Shown one piece after another: positions 8,739-17,308 of a stretch of DNA of 64,000 nucleotides. Source of the stretch: Pokkaliibacter sp. MBI-7 (GTDB lineage: Bacteria > Pseudomonadota > Gammaproteobacteria > Pseudomonadales > Balneatricaceae); assembly GCF_029846635.1 (NCBI RefSeq), contig NZ_JARVTG010000001.1, positions 620,001 to 684,000 of the forward strand. The letters run 5' to 3'. Position 1 is the first letter of the stretch. Each line of letters starts with the position of its first letter. The position numbers and the translations under genes were made by a program. The notes under the pieces are model-generated. The model saw nothing but the letters and a program-made list of their open reading frames with translations, was not told where the DNA came from and ran no database searches.

Positions 8739-10018
8739 TGACACTGACAATTTTCCTCGGCACGCTGCTGGGCTCCATGGCCATCGGTATACCTATCGCT
8801 TTCGCGCTGCTGCTGGTCAGTGTCGCGCTGATGTTCCAGCTCGATCTGTTTGACTCACAGATCATTGCTCAGAACCTGCTTAACGGTGCAGACAGCTTCC
8901 CACTGATGGCCGTGCCCTTCTTCATGCTGGCCGGTGAGATCATGAACGCAGGTGGCCTGTCCAAACGCATCGTCACCATTGCCATGACACTGGTCGGACA
9001 CAAACGCGGCGGTCTGGGTTACGTGGCCATCATCGCCTCCTGCCTGCTGGCCTCCCTGTCTGGCTCTGCGGTAGCCGATGCGGCTGCTCTGGCAGCCCTG
9101 CTGGTACCAATGATGGTTACCGCTGGCCACAGCCGCGGTCGTTCTGCAGGCCTTATCGCTGCTGGTGGCATCATTGCTCCGGTTATCCCGCCCAGTATCG
9201 GCTTCATCATCTTCGGTGTGGCTTCCGGTGTGTCCATCTCCAAGCTGTTCCTGGCCGGTATTGTCCCCGGCATCATGCTTGGTGCTGCCCTGGCTATTGC
9301 CTGGTGGTACACCACCCGCACAGAAGAAGTGCCCGTGCAGGAAAAACGCAGCCGCAAGGAAATCCTGCATGCGCTGGCAGATGGCAGCTGGGCCCTCGGT
9401 CTGCCCTTTATCATCATCTTCGGCCTGAAGTTCGGCATTTTCACCCCGACAGAAGCGGCAGTAGTGGCAGCGGTCTACGCCCTGTTCGTCGCGACAGTGA
9501 TCTATCGTGAGCTGAAACTGAGTCAGGTCTTCGAAGTCATTGTAACTGCCGCCAAAACCACCTCCGGCGTGATGTTACTGGTTGCCGCCGCCATGGTATC
9601 GGCCTGGCTGGTCACCATCGCCGACCTGCCCGGCCAGCTGGCGTCGGTGCTGGAGCCGTTCATGGAGCACCCCACCATTCTGCTGCTGATCGTGATGGCG
9701 GTGATTGTGGCTGTAGGCATGGTGATGGATATGACCCCGGCCATCCTGATACTGACCCCGGTGTTGCTGCCCGCCATCAAGCAGGCAGGGATTGATCCGG
9801 TGTATTTCGGCGTGCTGTTCATCCTCAATACCTCCATCGGTCTGCTGACCCCCCCCGTCGGTACTGTGCTGAACGTCGTCTGCGCCGTGTCAAAACTGCG
9901 CATGGAAGAAATGGTACGGGGCGTCTGGCCCTTCCTGCTGGCCCAGATTCTCGTGCTGCTGCTACTGATTCTGTTCCCGGGTCTGGTCACCATTCCCATG
10001 CAGTTTTTCCATGGCTGA
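8738..10018 (+). CDS. dctM: TRAP transporter large permease subunit (DctM)
   Basis: 426 residues, about 12 membrane segments, the usual DctM length. Characteristic stretches include GIPIAFALLLVS, the SGSAVADAAALAALLVPMM loop, IPPSIGFIIFGVASGVSISKLFLAG and TPPVGTVLNVVCAVSKL. It forms the sodium-coupled translocation channel of the TRAP importer in the inner membrane. Its ATG overlaps the dctQ stop, and it ends 186 bp before the solute-binding protein gene, separated by a strong hairpin (10045-10068). Confidence 0.95.
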   Translation: MTLTIFLGTLLGSMAIGIPIAFALLLVSVALMFQLDLFDSQIIAQNLLNGADSFPLMAVPFFMLAGEIMNAGGLSKRIVTIAMTLVGHKRGGLGYVAIIASCLLASLSGSAVADAAALAALLVPMMVTAGHSRGRSAGLIAAGGIIAPVIPPSIGFIIFGVASGVSISKLFLAGIVPGIMLGAALAIAWWYTTRTEEVPVQEKRSRKEILHALADGSWALGLPFIIIFGLKFGIFTPTEAAVVAAVYALFVATVIYRELKLSQVFEVIVTAAKTTSGVMLLVAAAMVSAWLVTIADLPGQLASVLEPFMEHPTILLLIVMAVIVAVGMVMDMTPAILILTPVLLPAIKQAGIDPVYFGVLFILNTSIGLLTPPVGTVLNVVCAVSKLRMEEMVRGVWPFLLAQILVLLLLILFPGLVTIPMQFFHG

Positions 10019-10044
10019 GCGACATCAGACGTGAATGTAATACC

Positions 10045-10068
10045 GGGTATGAACATGTGTTCATACCC
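10045..10068 (+). other. Intercistronic hairpin between dctM and dctP
   Basis: Perfect 10-bp inverted repeat GGGTATGAAC / GTTCATACCC around a 4-nt loop, without a T run. Such hairpins between membrane-subunit and binding-protein genes commonly protect or partly terminate mRNA, giving different protein amounts; that role here is inference. Confidence 0.6.
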
Positions 10069-10204
10069 AACCAGAATCTGCCCTGCAGATCACCGCGTGG
10101 CTACAGCTGCGCTGAGTTGAAACCGAGCGAACTTCGCTGATGCAACACCCTTGATGCGACAACCAGAAAGCATCAACCAGTACAACAACAACCAGGAGTA
10201 CATC

Positions 10205-11215
10205 ATGCAAAAATGGCTGAAAACCCTGCTGTCCAGCGCCTGCGCTGCCACTCTGATCGCTGCTGCCGGTGCTCAGGCTGACGACATTGGCGAGCACACC
10301 TTCCGTTTTGCCTTCCAGAACGTAAAAGAGCATCCCCAGGGCCAGGGCGCACAGAAGTTCGCAGAACTGCTGAGTGAGAAAAGCGGCGGCAAGATGACCG
10401 TCAAATTGTTCCCCGGTGGTGTGCTGGGTGGTGACCTGCAAACCGTCTCCGCTCTGCAGGGCGGTACGCTGGATATGACCGTACTGAACTCCGGAATTCT
10501 GTCTGCGCAGGTGAAAGACTTCGCCATGCTGGACTTCCCCTTCCTGTTCGACAGCAATGAACAGGCCTTTGCCGTGATCGACGGCAAAGTGGGTCAGGAG
10601 CTGGCCAAGCGCCTGGAAGACAAGGGTCTGCATACCCTGGGCTACTGGGACCTGGGCTTCCGCAACATGACCAACAGCAAACACCCCATCACCAAGGTTG
10701 AGGATGTTGAAGGCCTGAAACTGCGTGTTATTCAGTCTCCCATCTACATCGAAACCTTTAAGGCACTGGGTGCTAACCCTGTTCCCATGCCCTTCCCCGA
10801 GGTATACACCGCGCTGGAACAAAAGGTCGTAGATGGTCAGGAAAACCCCTTCACCACCATCGCAGGCAACAAGTTCAACGAAGTCCAGAAGTACCTGTCG
10901 GTTACCCGTCACATCTATAACCCACAGTCGTTCCTGATCAGCGCCAAGAGCTGGAGCAAGCTCAATCCTGATGAGCAGAAACTGGTCAGCGAAGTGGCCA
11001 AAGAAGCCGAAGCCTATGAGCGTGACGTCTCTGTCAAAGCGCAGGACGTAGCCCGTGAAAACCTGGCCAAATCCATGGAGATCAACGACATCACTCCAGC
11101 AGAAATGGCACGTTTCCGTGACAAGGTGAAGCCAGTGATCGAACAGTTCTCCAAGGATCTGGATCAGGATCTGGTGAAAACCATGTATGACGATATCGAG
11201 AAAACTCGCAAGTAA
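10205..11215 (+). CDS. dctP: TRAP transporter solute-binding protein (DctP)
   Basis: 336 residues from the ATG at 10205, chosen because AGGAG lies 6 nt upstream and it begins a signal peptide (MQKWLKTLLSSACAATLIAA, cleaved near AQA-DD). Family features include FAELLSEKSGGKMTVKLFPG, LKLRVIQSP with the carboxylate-binding Arg, and VVDGQENP. It captures the substrate in the periplasm for DctQM. The gene order dctQ-dctM-dctP followed by aroQ, quiC and a shikimate dehydrogenase supports shikimate or quinate as ligand, although most characterised DctP proteins bind C4 acids or sugar acids. Confidence 0.93.
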   Translation: MQKWLKTLLSSACAATLIAAAGAQADDIGEHTFRFAFQNVKEHPQGQGAQKFAELLSEKSGGKMTVKLFPGGVLGGDLQTVSALQGGTLDMTVLNSGILSAQVKDFAMLDFPFLFDSNEQAFAVIDGKVGQELAKRLEDKGLHTLGYWDLGFRNMTNSKHPITKVEDVEGLKLRVIQSPIYIETFKALGANPVPMPFPEVYTALEQKVVDGQENPFTTIAGNKFNEVQKYLSVTRHIYNPQSFLISAKSWSKLNPDEQKLVSEVAKEAEAYERDVSVKAQDVARENLAKSMEINDITPAEMARFRDKVKPVIEQFSKDLDQDLVKTMYDDIEKTRK

Positions 11216-11307
11216 TACATCGTTACCCCGACGAGGCTCCCCATAGCCCGTCGGGCCCGCACTGTCTCGGAGCCTGGTCTCTGAACTAATTCGCAGCTAC
11301 ACGTGTT

Positions 11308-11342
11308 CGGTCTGATCTGTCGTTTCGATCAGACCGCTTTTT
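11308..11342 (+). terminator. Intrinsic terminator after dctP
   Basis: Perfect 10-bp stem CGGTCTGATC / GATCAGACCG, 9-nt loop, followed by CTTTTT. An extra weaker hairpin (CCCGACG / CGTCGGG) sits at 11227-11255. aroQ starts 70 bp later, so it needs its own promoter or read-through. Confidence 0.85.
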
Positions 11343-11411
11343 CCCGAACCACCCTGCTCCGACTGGTATTTACAATACCGGTGCGGGGGCGGCTATCCAG
11401 GATTCAGGCAC

Positions 11412-11849
11412 ATGACTGACATACTGATCATCAACGGCCCCAATCTGAACCTGCTGGGGACACGCCAGCCTGAAATTTACGGCTATGACACCCTCGACAG
11501 TATTGCCGCGATGCTCAACCAGCGGGCAGCGGAACACGGTCTGACCCTGGCGTTTTTTCAGAGCAATCACGAAGGGGCCATTATTGATCGCATCCATCAG
11601 GCACGTGGCACCACACGCGGCATCATCATCAACCCCGCGGCCTACACCCATACCTCGGTGGCCATTCTCGATGCGCTGAATACCTATGAAGGCAAGGTGG
11701 TGGAAGTCCACCTGTCCAATGTCCACAAACGCGAGTCATTCCGTCACCACTCCTACGTTTCCCTGCGTGCCGACGGCGTCATTGCCGGTCTGGGCGTGAC
11801 GGGTTACCGGCTGGCACTGGACTACTTGCATCAGGCCTTTAGCGGCTGA
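11412..11849 (+). CDS. aroQ: Type II 3-dehydroquinate dehydratase
   Basis: 145 residues, the normal length of the dodecameric type II enzyme. Signature motifs are present: INGPNLNLLGTRQPEIYG with the catalytic Arg and Tyr on the flexible lid, NPAAYTHTSVAI, and EVHLSNVHKRESFRHHSY. It interconverts 3-dehydroquinate and 3-dehydroshikimate in the cytosol. Its position between a TRAP importer and quiC suggests the catabolic direction (quinate to dehydroshikimate), rather than aromatic amino-acid synthesis. Confidence 0.95.
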   Translation: MTDILIINGPNLNLLGTRQPEIYGYDTLDSIAAMLNQRAAEHGLTLAFFQSNHEGAIIDRIHQARGTTRGIIINPAAYTHTSVAILDALNTYEGKVVEVHLSNVHKRESFRHHSYVSLRADGVIAGLGVTGYRLALDYLHQAFSG

Positions 11850-11911
11850 AGATTTAACGACGCTGTCGATGCCCGCTCTGCGCGAGCGGGGATAGATTGG
11901 AGTAACTGCTG

Positions 11912-13837
11912 ATGAAAACCTCTCTAGCTACTGTGACCCTGTCCGGCGACCTGCTGGAAAAGCTGGAAGCCTGCGCTGCAGCCGGCTTCCATGGCGTGGA
12001 AATTTTCGAGAATGACTTCCTGCTGTCTGATCGCAAAGCCGGAGAGGTGCGCCAGATCGCCGCAGATCTGGGGCTGGAAATCATCGCCCTGCAACCCTTC
12101 CGCGATTTCGAAGCCCTGCCTGATGAGATGATGGCCAACAACTTCAAACGTGCCCGGCGCAAGTTTGAGCTGATGCGGGAGCTGGGCACCAACAAGTTGC
12201 TGATCTGCAGTAACGTTTCTCCGCACACCATCGACAGCACCGATAAAGCCGCGGAAGACCTGCACAAGCTGGCGCAGATGGCGGCTGAATACGGCATGCA
12301 GATCGGTTTTGAAGCGCTGGCCTGGGGCAAGCACACCTATACCTACGAGCAGGCCTGGGACATTGTCAGCAAAGCCGATCACCCGCATCTGGGCATCATT
12401 CTCGACAGCTTTCATATCTATGCCCGCCACAGCACGCTCGATCTGATGAAGCAGATTCCCGCGGACAAGATCACTCTGGTGCAACTGGCCGATGCACCGG
12501 ACCTGAAAATGATGGATGTACTGCAGTTCAGCCGCCACTTCCGCTGCTTCCCGGGGCAGGGCGACTTCGCCGTTGTGGAGTTTATGCAGGTGCTCAAGCA
12601 GCTGGGTTACAACGACTACGTTTCGCACGAGATCTTCAACGACGAATTCCGCGCTTCCTCTGCCCGCGCCAAGGCCGTTGACGGCATGCGCTCACTGATC
12701 TGGCTGGAAGACCAGACCCGCGCGCAGGCGCCGCACATTGAAGTCAAAAACACCTCCAGCTCCCATGCTCCGGCGGCTACTGACCTCGACATCGCCTTTG
12801 TTGAGTTTGCCATTGAAGAAAAATCCGGACAGCCACTGGTCACCCTGCTCGATCAGCTGGGCTTTACCGAAACCCACCGACACAAGAGCAAGAATGTCAG
12901 CCTCTACCGTCAGGGCGGCATCAATCTGGTCATCAACAAGGAAATTGAGAGTATTGCGCATACCCATTTTCTGCTGCACGGCGTGTCCGTCTGCGCCCTT
13001 GGGCTGGGTACGCCCAACCCGCAGCAGATGCTGGATCGGGCACGGCACTATCTTTGCCCGGAATTCCGTCACCAGACGCGCCCCGGTGAGCTGAATATCC
13101 CCGCCATCAAGGGCGTCGGTGACAGCCTGATTTACTTTGTTGATAACAGCAAAGGAGCTGAGGACGAGAGCACTGCCGTCAAACCGGCATTCTATGATGT
13201 GGACTTCAACGAGATTGCTGGCGCCAGCACCGGTGCCGGGCTCAAACGTATCGACCACATTTCCCAGACAGTCACACCAAGCGACTTTCTCTCGGCATCG
13301 TTCTTCTACAAATCCGTATTCAATTTCAACTGCGATCTGAATCAGGACCTGAACGACCTGTACGGTCTGGTGGTCAGCAAGACCCTGACCAATGCTGACA
13401 AGAGCATCCGCATTCCACTGAACATGTCAGCCAGTATCGAAACCAGCGCCCAGCGCTTCATGCGGCAGTCAAAAGGATCCGGCTTCCAGCAGATTGCCTG
13501 TGAATGCGACGACATCTTTGCTGCCGCCCGCCGGGTCGACCAGCGCTATGTGCTGCAGATTCCTGCCAACTACTACGAAGATCTGGATGCCAAATACTCT
13601 CTGCCTGCCGAACAGCTGGCGCAGATGCAGGCGCTGAACATCCTCTATGACCGTGATGCCAAAGGGGAGTTCTTCCACTTCTATACCAAGGAAGTGCACG
13701 GCGTGTTCTTCGAGATTCTGCAGCGCAATGGCTACGAGCGTTATGGCGAAGCCAACGCCCATGTACGTATGGCCTGTCAGACCAAGGAATACAAAGAACG
13801 TCAGGAGCGCATCAACGCGCTGCTGCAGAACAACTGA
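11912..13837 (+). CDS. quiC: 3-dehydroshikimate dehydratase fused to an HPPD-like domain
   Basis: 641 residues, matching the length of Pseudomonas QuiC1-type proteins. Residues 1 to about 275 form a sugar-phosphate-isomerase-like TIM barrel; Glu134, Asp165, His168, Gln191 and Glu240 are in place as the metal/substrate ligands. Residues about 290-630 are a vicinal-oxygen-chelate pair resembling 4-hydroxyphenylpyruvate dioxygenase (KRIDHISQTV, GVFFEILQRNGYERYG). The N-terminal half converts 3-dehydroshikimate to protocatechuate; the role of the C-terminal half is not settled in the family. The stop overlaps the next start (TGATG). Confidence 0.92.
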   Translation: MKTSLATVTLSGDLLEKLEACAAAGFHGVEIFENDFLLSDRKAGEVRQIAADLGLEIIALQPFRDFEALPDEMMANNFKRARRKFELMRELGTNKLLICSNVSPHTIDSTDKAAEDLHKLAQMAAEYGMQIGFEALAWGKHTYTYEQAWDIVSKADHPHLGIILDSFHIYARHSTLDLMKQIPADKITLVQLADAPDLKMMDVLQFSRHFRCFPGQGDFAVVEFMQVLKQLGYNDYVSHEIFNDEFRASSARAKAVDGMRSLIWLEDQTRAQAPHIEVKNTSSSHAPAATDLDIAFVEFAIEEKSGQPLVTLLDQLGFTETHRHKSKNVSLYRQGGINLVINKEIESIAHTHFLLHGVSVCALGLGTPNPQQMLDRARHYLCPEFRHQTRPGELNIPAIKGVGDSLIYFVDNSKGAEDESTAVKPAFYDVDFNEIAGASTGAGLKRIDHISQTVTPSDFLSASFFYKSVFNFNCDLNQDLNDLYGLVVSKTLTNADKSIRIPLNMSASIETSAQRFMRQSKGSGFQQIACECDDIFAAARRVDQRYVLQIPANYYEDLDAKYSLPAEQLAQMQALNILYDRDAKGEFFHFYTKEVHGVFFEILQRNGYERYGEANAHVRMACQTKEYKERQERINALLQNN

Positions 13838-14724
13838 TGACCGTCTCTGACTGGCACACAGGTATCACCATGAAAAATAACGTCACCAAACTCGGTCTGA
13901 TCGGCAAGAACATTCTCAAGTCCACCTCGCCCCGGCTGCATGTCTTTCTCGGCGAGACACTGGGCATGCCCTGTACCTATGAGCTGCTGGAAGCGGGCGA
14001 TGACTTCCCCGAAGACTTCCTGCAGCAGCGTATTGCCCGCTGCGCCAGCGAAGGCTACGCAGGCACCAACGTGACCTTCCCGTTCAAACAGAAGGCACTC
14101 GGCTTTGTTGATCACAAAGCACAAAGCGCAGCGCTGGTCGGTGCGACCAATACACTGGTATTCCGCGATAACGGCATTACCGCCTCCAACACCGACTTCA
14201 GCGGCTTTGCCCGCGCCTATCGGGAAAACTTCGGTCGGCAGCCCGCAGGCAAGGTACTGATGCTGGGTGCTGGCGGCGTGGGCCGTGCCATCGCCTTTGC
14301 CCTGACTCAGCTGCAGCTGGACACCTTGTATATCTTTGATACCAGCACGGCGCAGGCAGACGATCTGGTCAGCAGCCTGCAGGCAGCGGGAGCAAAGGCA
14401 GAAGTTGTCACTCAGGAGCGTCTGGTCGATACCATGCGCAGCTGCCAGGGGCTGGTCAATGCCACGCCCATAGGCCACTACAAAACACCCGGACAGCCTT
14501 TCCCCGAAGATGGCTGGGCACAACAACAGTGGGCGTTCGATGCGGTCTACACACCGATCGAAACGGAATTCCTGCTGCAGGCCAAGCAGCATGATCTGAG
14601 CATTCTCACCGGCTTCCAGCTGTTCTTTTATCAGGGCATTGATGCGTTTGAACTGTTCATGGATACCAGAGTGGATGCCAAAGCCATTCAGCCTGCATTT
14701 ATTGCTCATATCGGCGGCATTTGA
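13837..14724 (+). CDS. aroE: Shikimate (quinate) 5-dehydrogenase family protein
   Basis: 295 residues. Substrate-site motifs: GLIGKNILKSTSPRLH, NVTFPFKQKA with the catalytic Lys (about 84), and SNTDFSGF with the catalytic Asp (about 120). LGAGGVGRAIAFAL near 143-156 is the dinucleotide-binding loop. The start at 13837 overlaps quiC; a second ATG at 13870 starts closer to the usual family N-terminus. As the last gene of the cluster it probably oxidises shikimate and/or quinate to the dehydro forms used by AroQ and QuiC, so it may be a catabolic paralogue rather than the biosynthetic AroE. Confidence 0.88.
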   Translation: MTVSDWHTGITMKNNVTKLGLIGKNILKSTSPRLHVFLGETLGMPCTYELLEAGDDFPEDFLQQRIARCASEGYAGTNVTFPFKQKALGFVDHKAQSAALVGATNTLVFRDNGITASNTDFSGFARAYRENFGRQPAGKVLMLGAGGVGRAIAFALTQLQLDTLYIFDTSTAQADDLVSSLQAAGAKAEVVTQERLVDTMRSCQGLVNATPIGHYKTPGQPFPEDGWAQQQWAFDAVYTPIETEFLLQAKQHDLSILTGFQLFFYQGIDAFELFMDTRVDAKAIQPAFIAHIGGI

Positions 14725-15019
14725 GACCCCGACCACCTGAATACACCCTGGGTGAGGAATCACCCCTTGGCCACGGATGGCATTTTTCACTTCCAGCACT
14801 TCACGCTTCAACAGTGGCGCCTGTCTCGTCTCAGCCACCAGCATTGCCGCCAAGAGCGTGAACACGCCCTTATCTCTGTTACCAACAGACACGATTCGTA
14901 GCGTCCGCAAACCACAGCCACAGATAGCCGTGGGCAAAATAGAACACCTTACTTGCAGCTGGCAGCGCGGCTGCAAGCGCTTCAACTATCGACATCTATC
15001 TGCATCTCTGGAGTCCCCC

Positions 15020-15223
15020 ATGCGCCCTACCCTGCCCGTACTGCTTATGTCTCTGACTCTGGTACTCAGCGGCTGTCTGGATATGAACAGCCAACCCGCG
15101 ACCAGCAGCGACGCCGCACAGACCAGTGACAGTTCCGCTACTGACAGCTCAAACGCTGGCAGTTCAGGCTCAGACAGCAGCTCCACGTCAGGCACTGCCA
15201 CTCAGCCTGCCTTGCGTTACTGA
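15020..15223 (+). CDS. Small Ser/Thr-rich lipoprotein
   Basis: 67 residues. The N-terminus MRPTLPVLLMSLTLVLSGC is a lipoprotein signal with Cys19 as the acylated residue; GGAG lies 6 nt before the ATG. The mature part is a low-complexity Ser, Thr, Ala, Gly tail (AQTSDSSATDSSNAGSSGSD). No function can be given. The 295 bp before it (14725-15019) show no gene. Confidence 0.65.
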   Translation: MRPTLPVLLMSLTLVLSGCLDMNSQPATSSDAAQTSDSSATDSSNAGSSGSDSSSTSGTATQPALRY

Positions 15224-15334
15224 TCCGGCTCAGCAGCAGGCAGATGAGTCACCCTGTAAAATCTGCCTGCTCTTCTATAAAAAATTTAGACAGCAACCCT
15301 CCTTCCGCTACCACTTCGAAAATATATTATTTAA

Positions 15335-15368
15335 TTTCAATGACTTAACCATTGGCACACATTCTGCT
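15335..15368 (+). promoter_or_regulatory. Sigma-54 promoter with upstream IHF-like site (copy 1)
   Basis: TTGGCACACATTCTGCT at 15352-15368 has GG and GC exactly 12 bp apart and fits the YTGGCACRNNNNTTGCW -24/-12 consensus with one change. The 13-mer TTTCAATGACTTA at 15335-15347 matches the IHF consensus WATCAANNNNTTR except one base and ends 4 nt before it. The predicted start near 15379 leaves a leader of about 230 nt to the gene at 15609. The same arrangement recurs at 16510 and 17240. Confidence 0.65.
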
Positions 15369-15425
15369 TTGTTTGATATGCCGCCTGACTGTTCATCTAT
15401 CGCAGTGTAGATAAGCACGACCCGT

Positions 15426-15478
15426 CAGGATGGCCACTCGGCAGGATGATCACGATCACCCCAGCTGCCCCTTCAGGA
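15426..15478 (+). promoter_or_regulatory. CAGGA motifs in the leader of the first PA2169-like gene
   Basis: CAGGATGG (15426), CAGGATGA (15442) and CAGGACGA (15474) lie in the 5' leader. These are the core motif bound by CsrA/RsmA. Three sites in 53 nt suggest post-transcriptional control. The remainder of 15224-15608 shows the sigma-54 site and no gene. Confidence 0.35.
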
Positions 15479-15608
15479 CGACCAACAGGGGCGATGTGAT
15501 ACCACGAAATGCGATCTCATCCTGTTCGAGCATTCGTGATCGGCTTTTCAGTCCCACACCGGCAGACTGAAAGTGGATTAATCACCCCCTAATTCACGCG
15601 AGTCAGTT

Positions 15609-16076
15609 ATGTTGATCAATGACGAGAAAACCAGCGAACTCAGCGTGCTGAACCGGGTGTTGGCCGTCTGCGAAGATGGCCGCAGTTTCTACCAGCACGC
15701 AGCCCAGGAGGCGGAAAGCGCTACCCTGAGGCAGATATTCCGGGAGCAGGCCCAGATACGCTCCGAAGCCATTCAACAGCTCAGCAACGAAGTACATAAG
15801 CGGCACGGCAGCCCGCTACACTCCGGCACCCTGAAGGGAACGCTGCAACAGTGGTACACCGACATTCGGGCACGGCTCAGCCACTCTCAGGACCATGTGT
15901 TTATCCAGCAACTGGAGGAAACCGAAAACCAGACCCTGGGAGAGCTGAAGCGAGCCGTAAGAAGCTTGCAGGACCCTGCTCTGGCCCGCCAGCTTGGCTC
16001 ACACCTGGCCTCTATCCAGCTGGCACATGACCGCATGAAGTCAATTGGTGAAGACCTGCGTGCTCGCGCCCATTAA
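15609..16076 (+). CDS. PA2169-like four-helix-bundle protein (DUF2383 type), paralogue 1
   Basis: 155 residues, predicted all-helical and soluble, with repeated Glu/His/Gln positions (VCEDGRSFYQHAA, LRQIFREQAQIRSEAIQQL, LQQWYTDIRARL, QLEETENQTLGELKRAV) as in ferritin-like DUF2383/PA2169-family proteins. It is paralogous to the product at 18427-18894 (shared VCEDGR, EQ-rich helix 2, and LQQW motifs). Function is unknown; family members are linked to stress and anaerobic survival. It has its own sigma-54-type promoter and a leader with CAGGA motifs. Confidence 0.8.
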   Translation: MLINDEKTSELSVLNRVLAVCEDGRSFYQHAAQEAESATLRQIFREQAQIRSEAIQQLSNEVHKRHGSPLHSGTLKGTLQQWYTDIRARLSHSQDHVFIQQLEETENQTLGELKRAVRSLQDPALARQLGSHLASIQLAHDRMKSIGEDLRARAH

Positions 16077-16509
16077 CGGTCGGCTCTCTGTGTGGGCAAT
16101 ATAATACGTAAGGTGCGCCAATAAACCCTCAGCAACTCATGGTAAAGACTGGTACCTCATAAAGAAGTGGAGCGTATCAGTCTGTTTTTCTCCCACTTTT
16201 CACCTTCAGTTTTTACGCGCCTCTCCCTTCTGCTCTGATATCCACACTCGATCCTCCGGCCCGCTGTTGCATATGTTTCCTCTGATCTGGCATAAAACAA
16301 TGTGAGTAATATTTTCAAAAACACCGCCGTTAGCATTCCTTCTTTCGCCTGACGAACTCACTCTTTCATTGATCACTATCAATACAGATGACATTTGTCA
16401 TGATAGGTAGATGATCTGGCACAATTAACCTGTAAAAACTGCGCTGACTGCCGGTAAAAATCGGAAACTTGATGGGTGGAAATTTCAAAAAAATGTAAAA
16501 ACCATTAAA

Positions 16510-16544
16510 TATCAATAATTTATAAAATTGGCATTAAATATGCT
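16510..16544 (+). promoter_or_regulatory. Sigma-54 promoter with upstream IHF site (copy 2)
   Basis: TTGGCATTAAATATGCT at 16528-16544 has the -24 GG and -12 GC with 12-bp spacing. TATCAATAATTTA at 16510-16522 is a perfect IHF consensus ending 5 nt upstream. It shares a long near-identical block with copy 3 (ATCAATAnTTTATAAA then TTGGCAT). The predicted start near 16555 precedes the small membrane protein by about 83 nt. The 16077-16637 gap is otherwise AT-rich with no gene seen. Confidence 0.75.
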
Positions 16545-16637
16545 TTATTGAGATAACACCCTGACTTCATCAGTCAGCAGCAAAGCAAAGATGTTCGTCA
16601 GGTAGCCATAGACCAAGAATTTGAAAGGATATCTATC

Positions 16638-16838
16638 ATGGTGGAATTACTGCTTGTATTTTTCGTTGGTGGCATGCTCTCACTGGCTTTTACTCTCGGC
16701 ATTTTTTCTACGGTTTCGGTAAGCCTTGTTGGTATTTGCCTGACCATGCTATTAACAGCAGTCGCTCTTTGCCTTTTCATGGAGCGCTTTTACTACTACC
16801 GCCTGAATAAAATAAAAGAGGAACTCGCGCTGGACTGA
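16638..16838 (+). CDS. Small two-span membrane protein
   Basis: 66 residues with two hydrophobic segments (about 3-26 and 29-48, LLLVFFVGGMLSLAFTLGIF and VGICLTMLLTAVALCLFMER) and a charged tail (LNKIKEELALD). AAAGGA lies 9 nt before the ATG. It has a dedicated sigma-54-type promoter and a strong terminator, so it is a real monocistronic gene, but no family is recognised. Confidence 0.7.
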   Translation: MVELLLVFFVGGMLSLAFTLGIFSTVSVSLVGICLTMLLTAVALCLFMERFYYYRLNKIKEELALD

Positions 16839-16871
16839 TATTACCCTGCACAATCTATCTCGATATCAAAG

Positions 16872-16915
16872 CCCATAGGTAATAAAGATTTATCACCTAT
16901 GGGTTTTTCTTTTTA
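16872..16915 (+). terminator. Strong intrinsic terminator after the small membrane protein gene
   Basis: 9-bp stem CCCATAGGT / ACCTATGGG, 14-nt AT-rich loop, then TTTTTCTTTTT. The following 16916-17239 is very AT-rich and shows no gene. Confidence 0.9.
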
Positions 16916-17239
16916 TACCCCTTAATTTCTCTCCGTATGAACTCCAAAAAATAGCCCCCACAAATACTCCCCACTCTTAAATAAAACCCAAACGACCATT
17001 ACTTACAGCATAAATACAATGCCATGCTTTCTGCACTCACAGAAAATTCCATCAGTAAAAAAACACCACCCACAAGAAAAAAACCGAAACACTTTCAGGC
17101 AATAAAAAACAATTGTCGCCTTTCTTTTTTTAAATAAATTACTTTTATAAGATTGCTTAAAAAAACGCCTGTAATTATTTCTTCCCTTACCCTGTAATTA
17201 CTTAATTAAGCGTCGACCTAAAATATACAAAACCTTATA

Positions 17240-17273
17240 AATCAATAGTTTATAAATTGGCATAACCATTGCT
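17240..17273 (+). promoter_or_regulatory. Sigma-54 promoter with upstream IHF site (copy 3)
   Basis: TTGGCATAACCATTGCT at 17257-17273 fits YTGGCAYRNNNNTTGCW completely, with 12-bp GG to GC spacing. AATCAATAGTTTA at 17240-17252 is a perfect IHF consensus ending 4 nt upstream. The predicted start near 17284 gives a 25-nt leader to the BON protein gene at 17309. Confidence 0.8.
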
Positions 17274-17308
17274 TAGATATATACGTGAATCAACAGAAGG
17301 ATATGACC

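Noticed and set aside
13801..14985. 394-residue minus-strand reading frame opposite the shikimate dehydrogenase gene
   Set aside because: It lies wholly antisense to a gene with clear catalytic motifs, and its translation has no recognisable domain.
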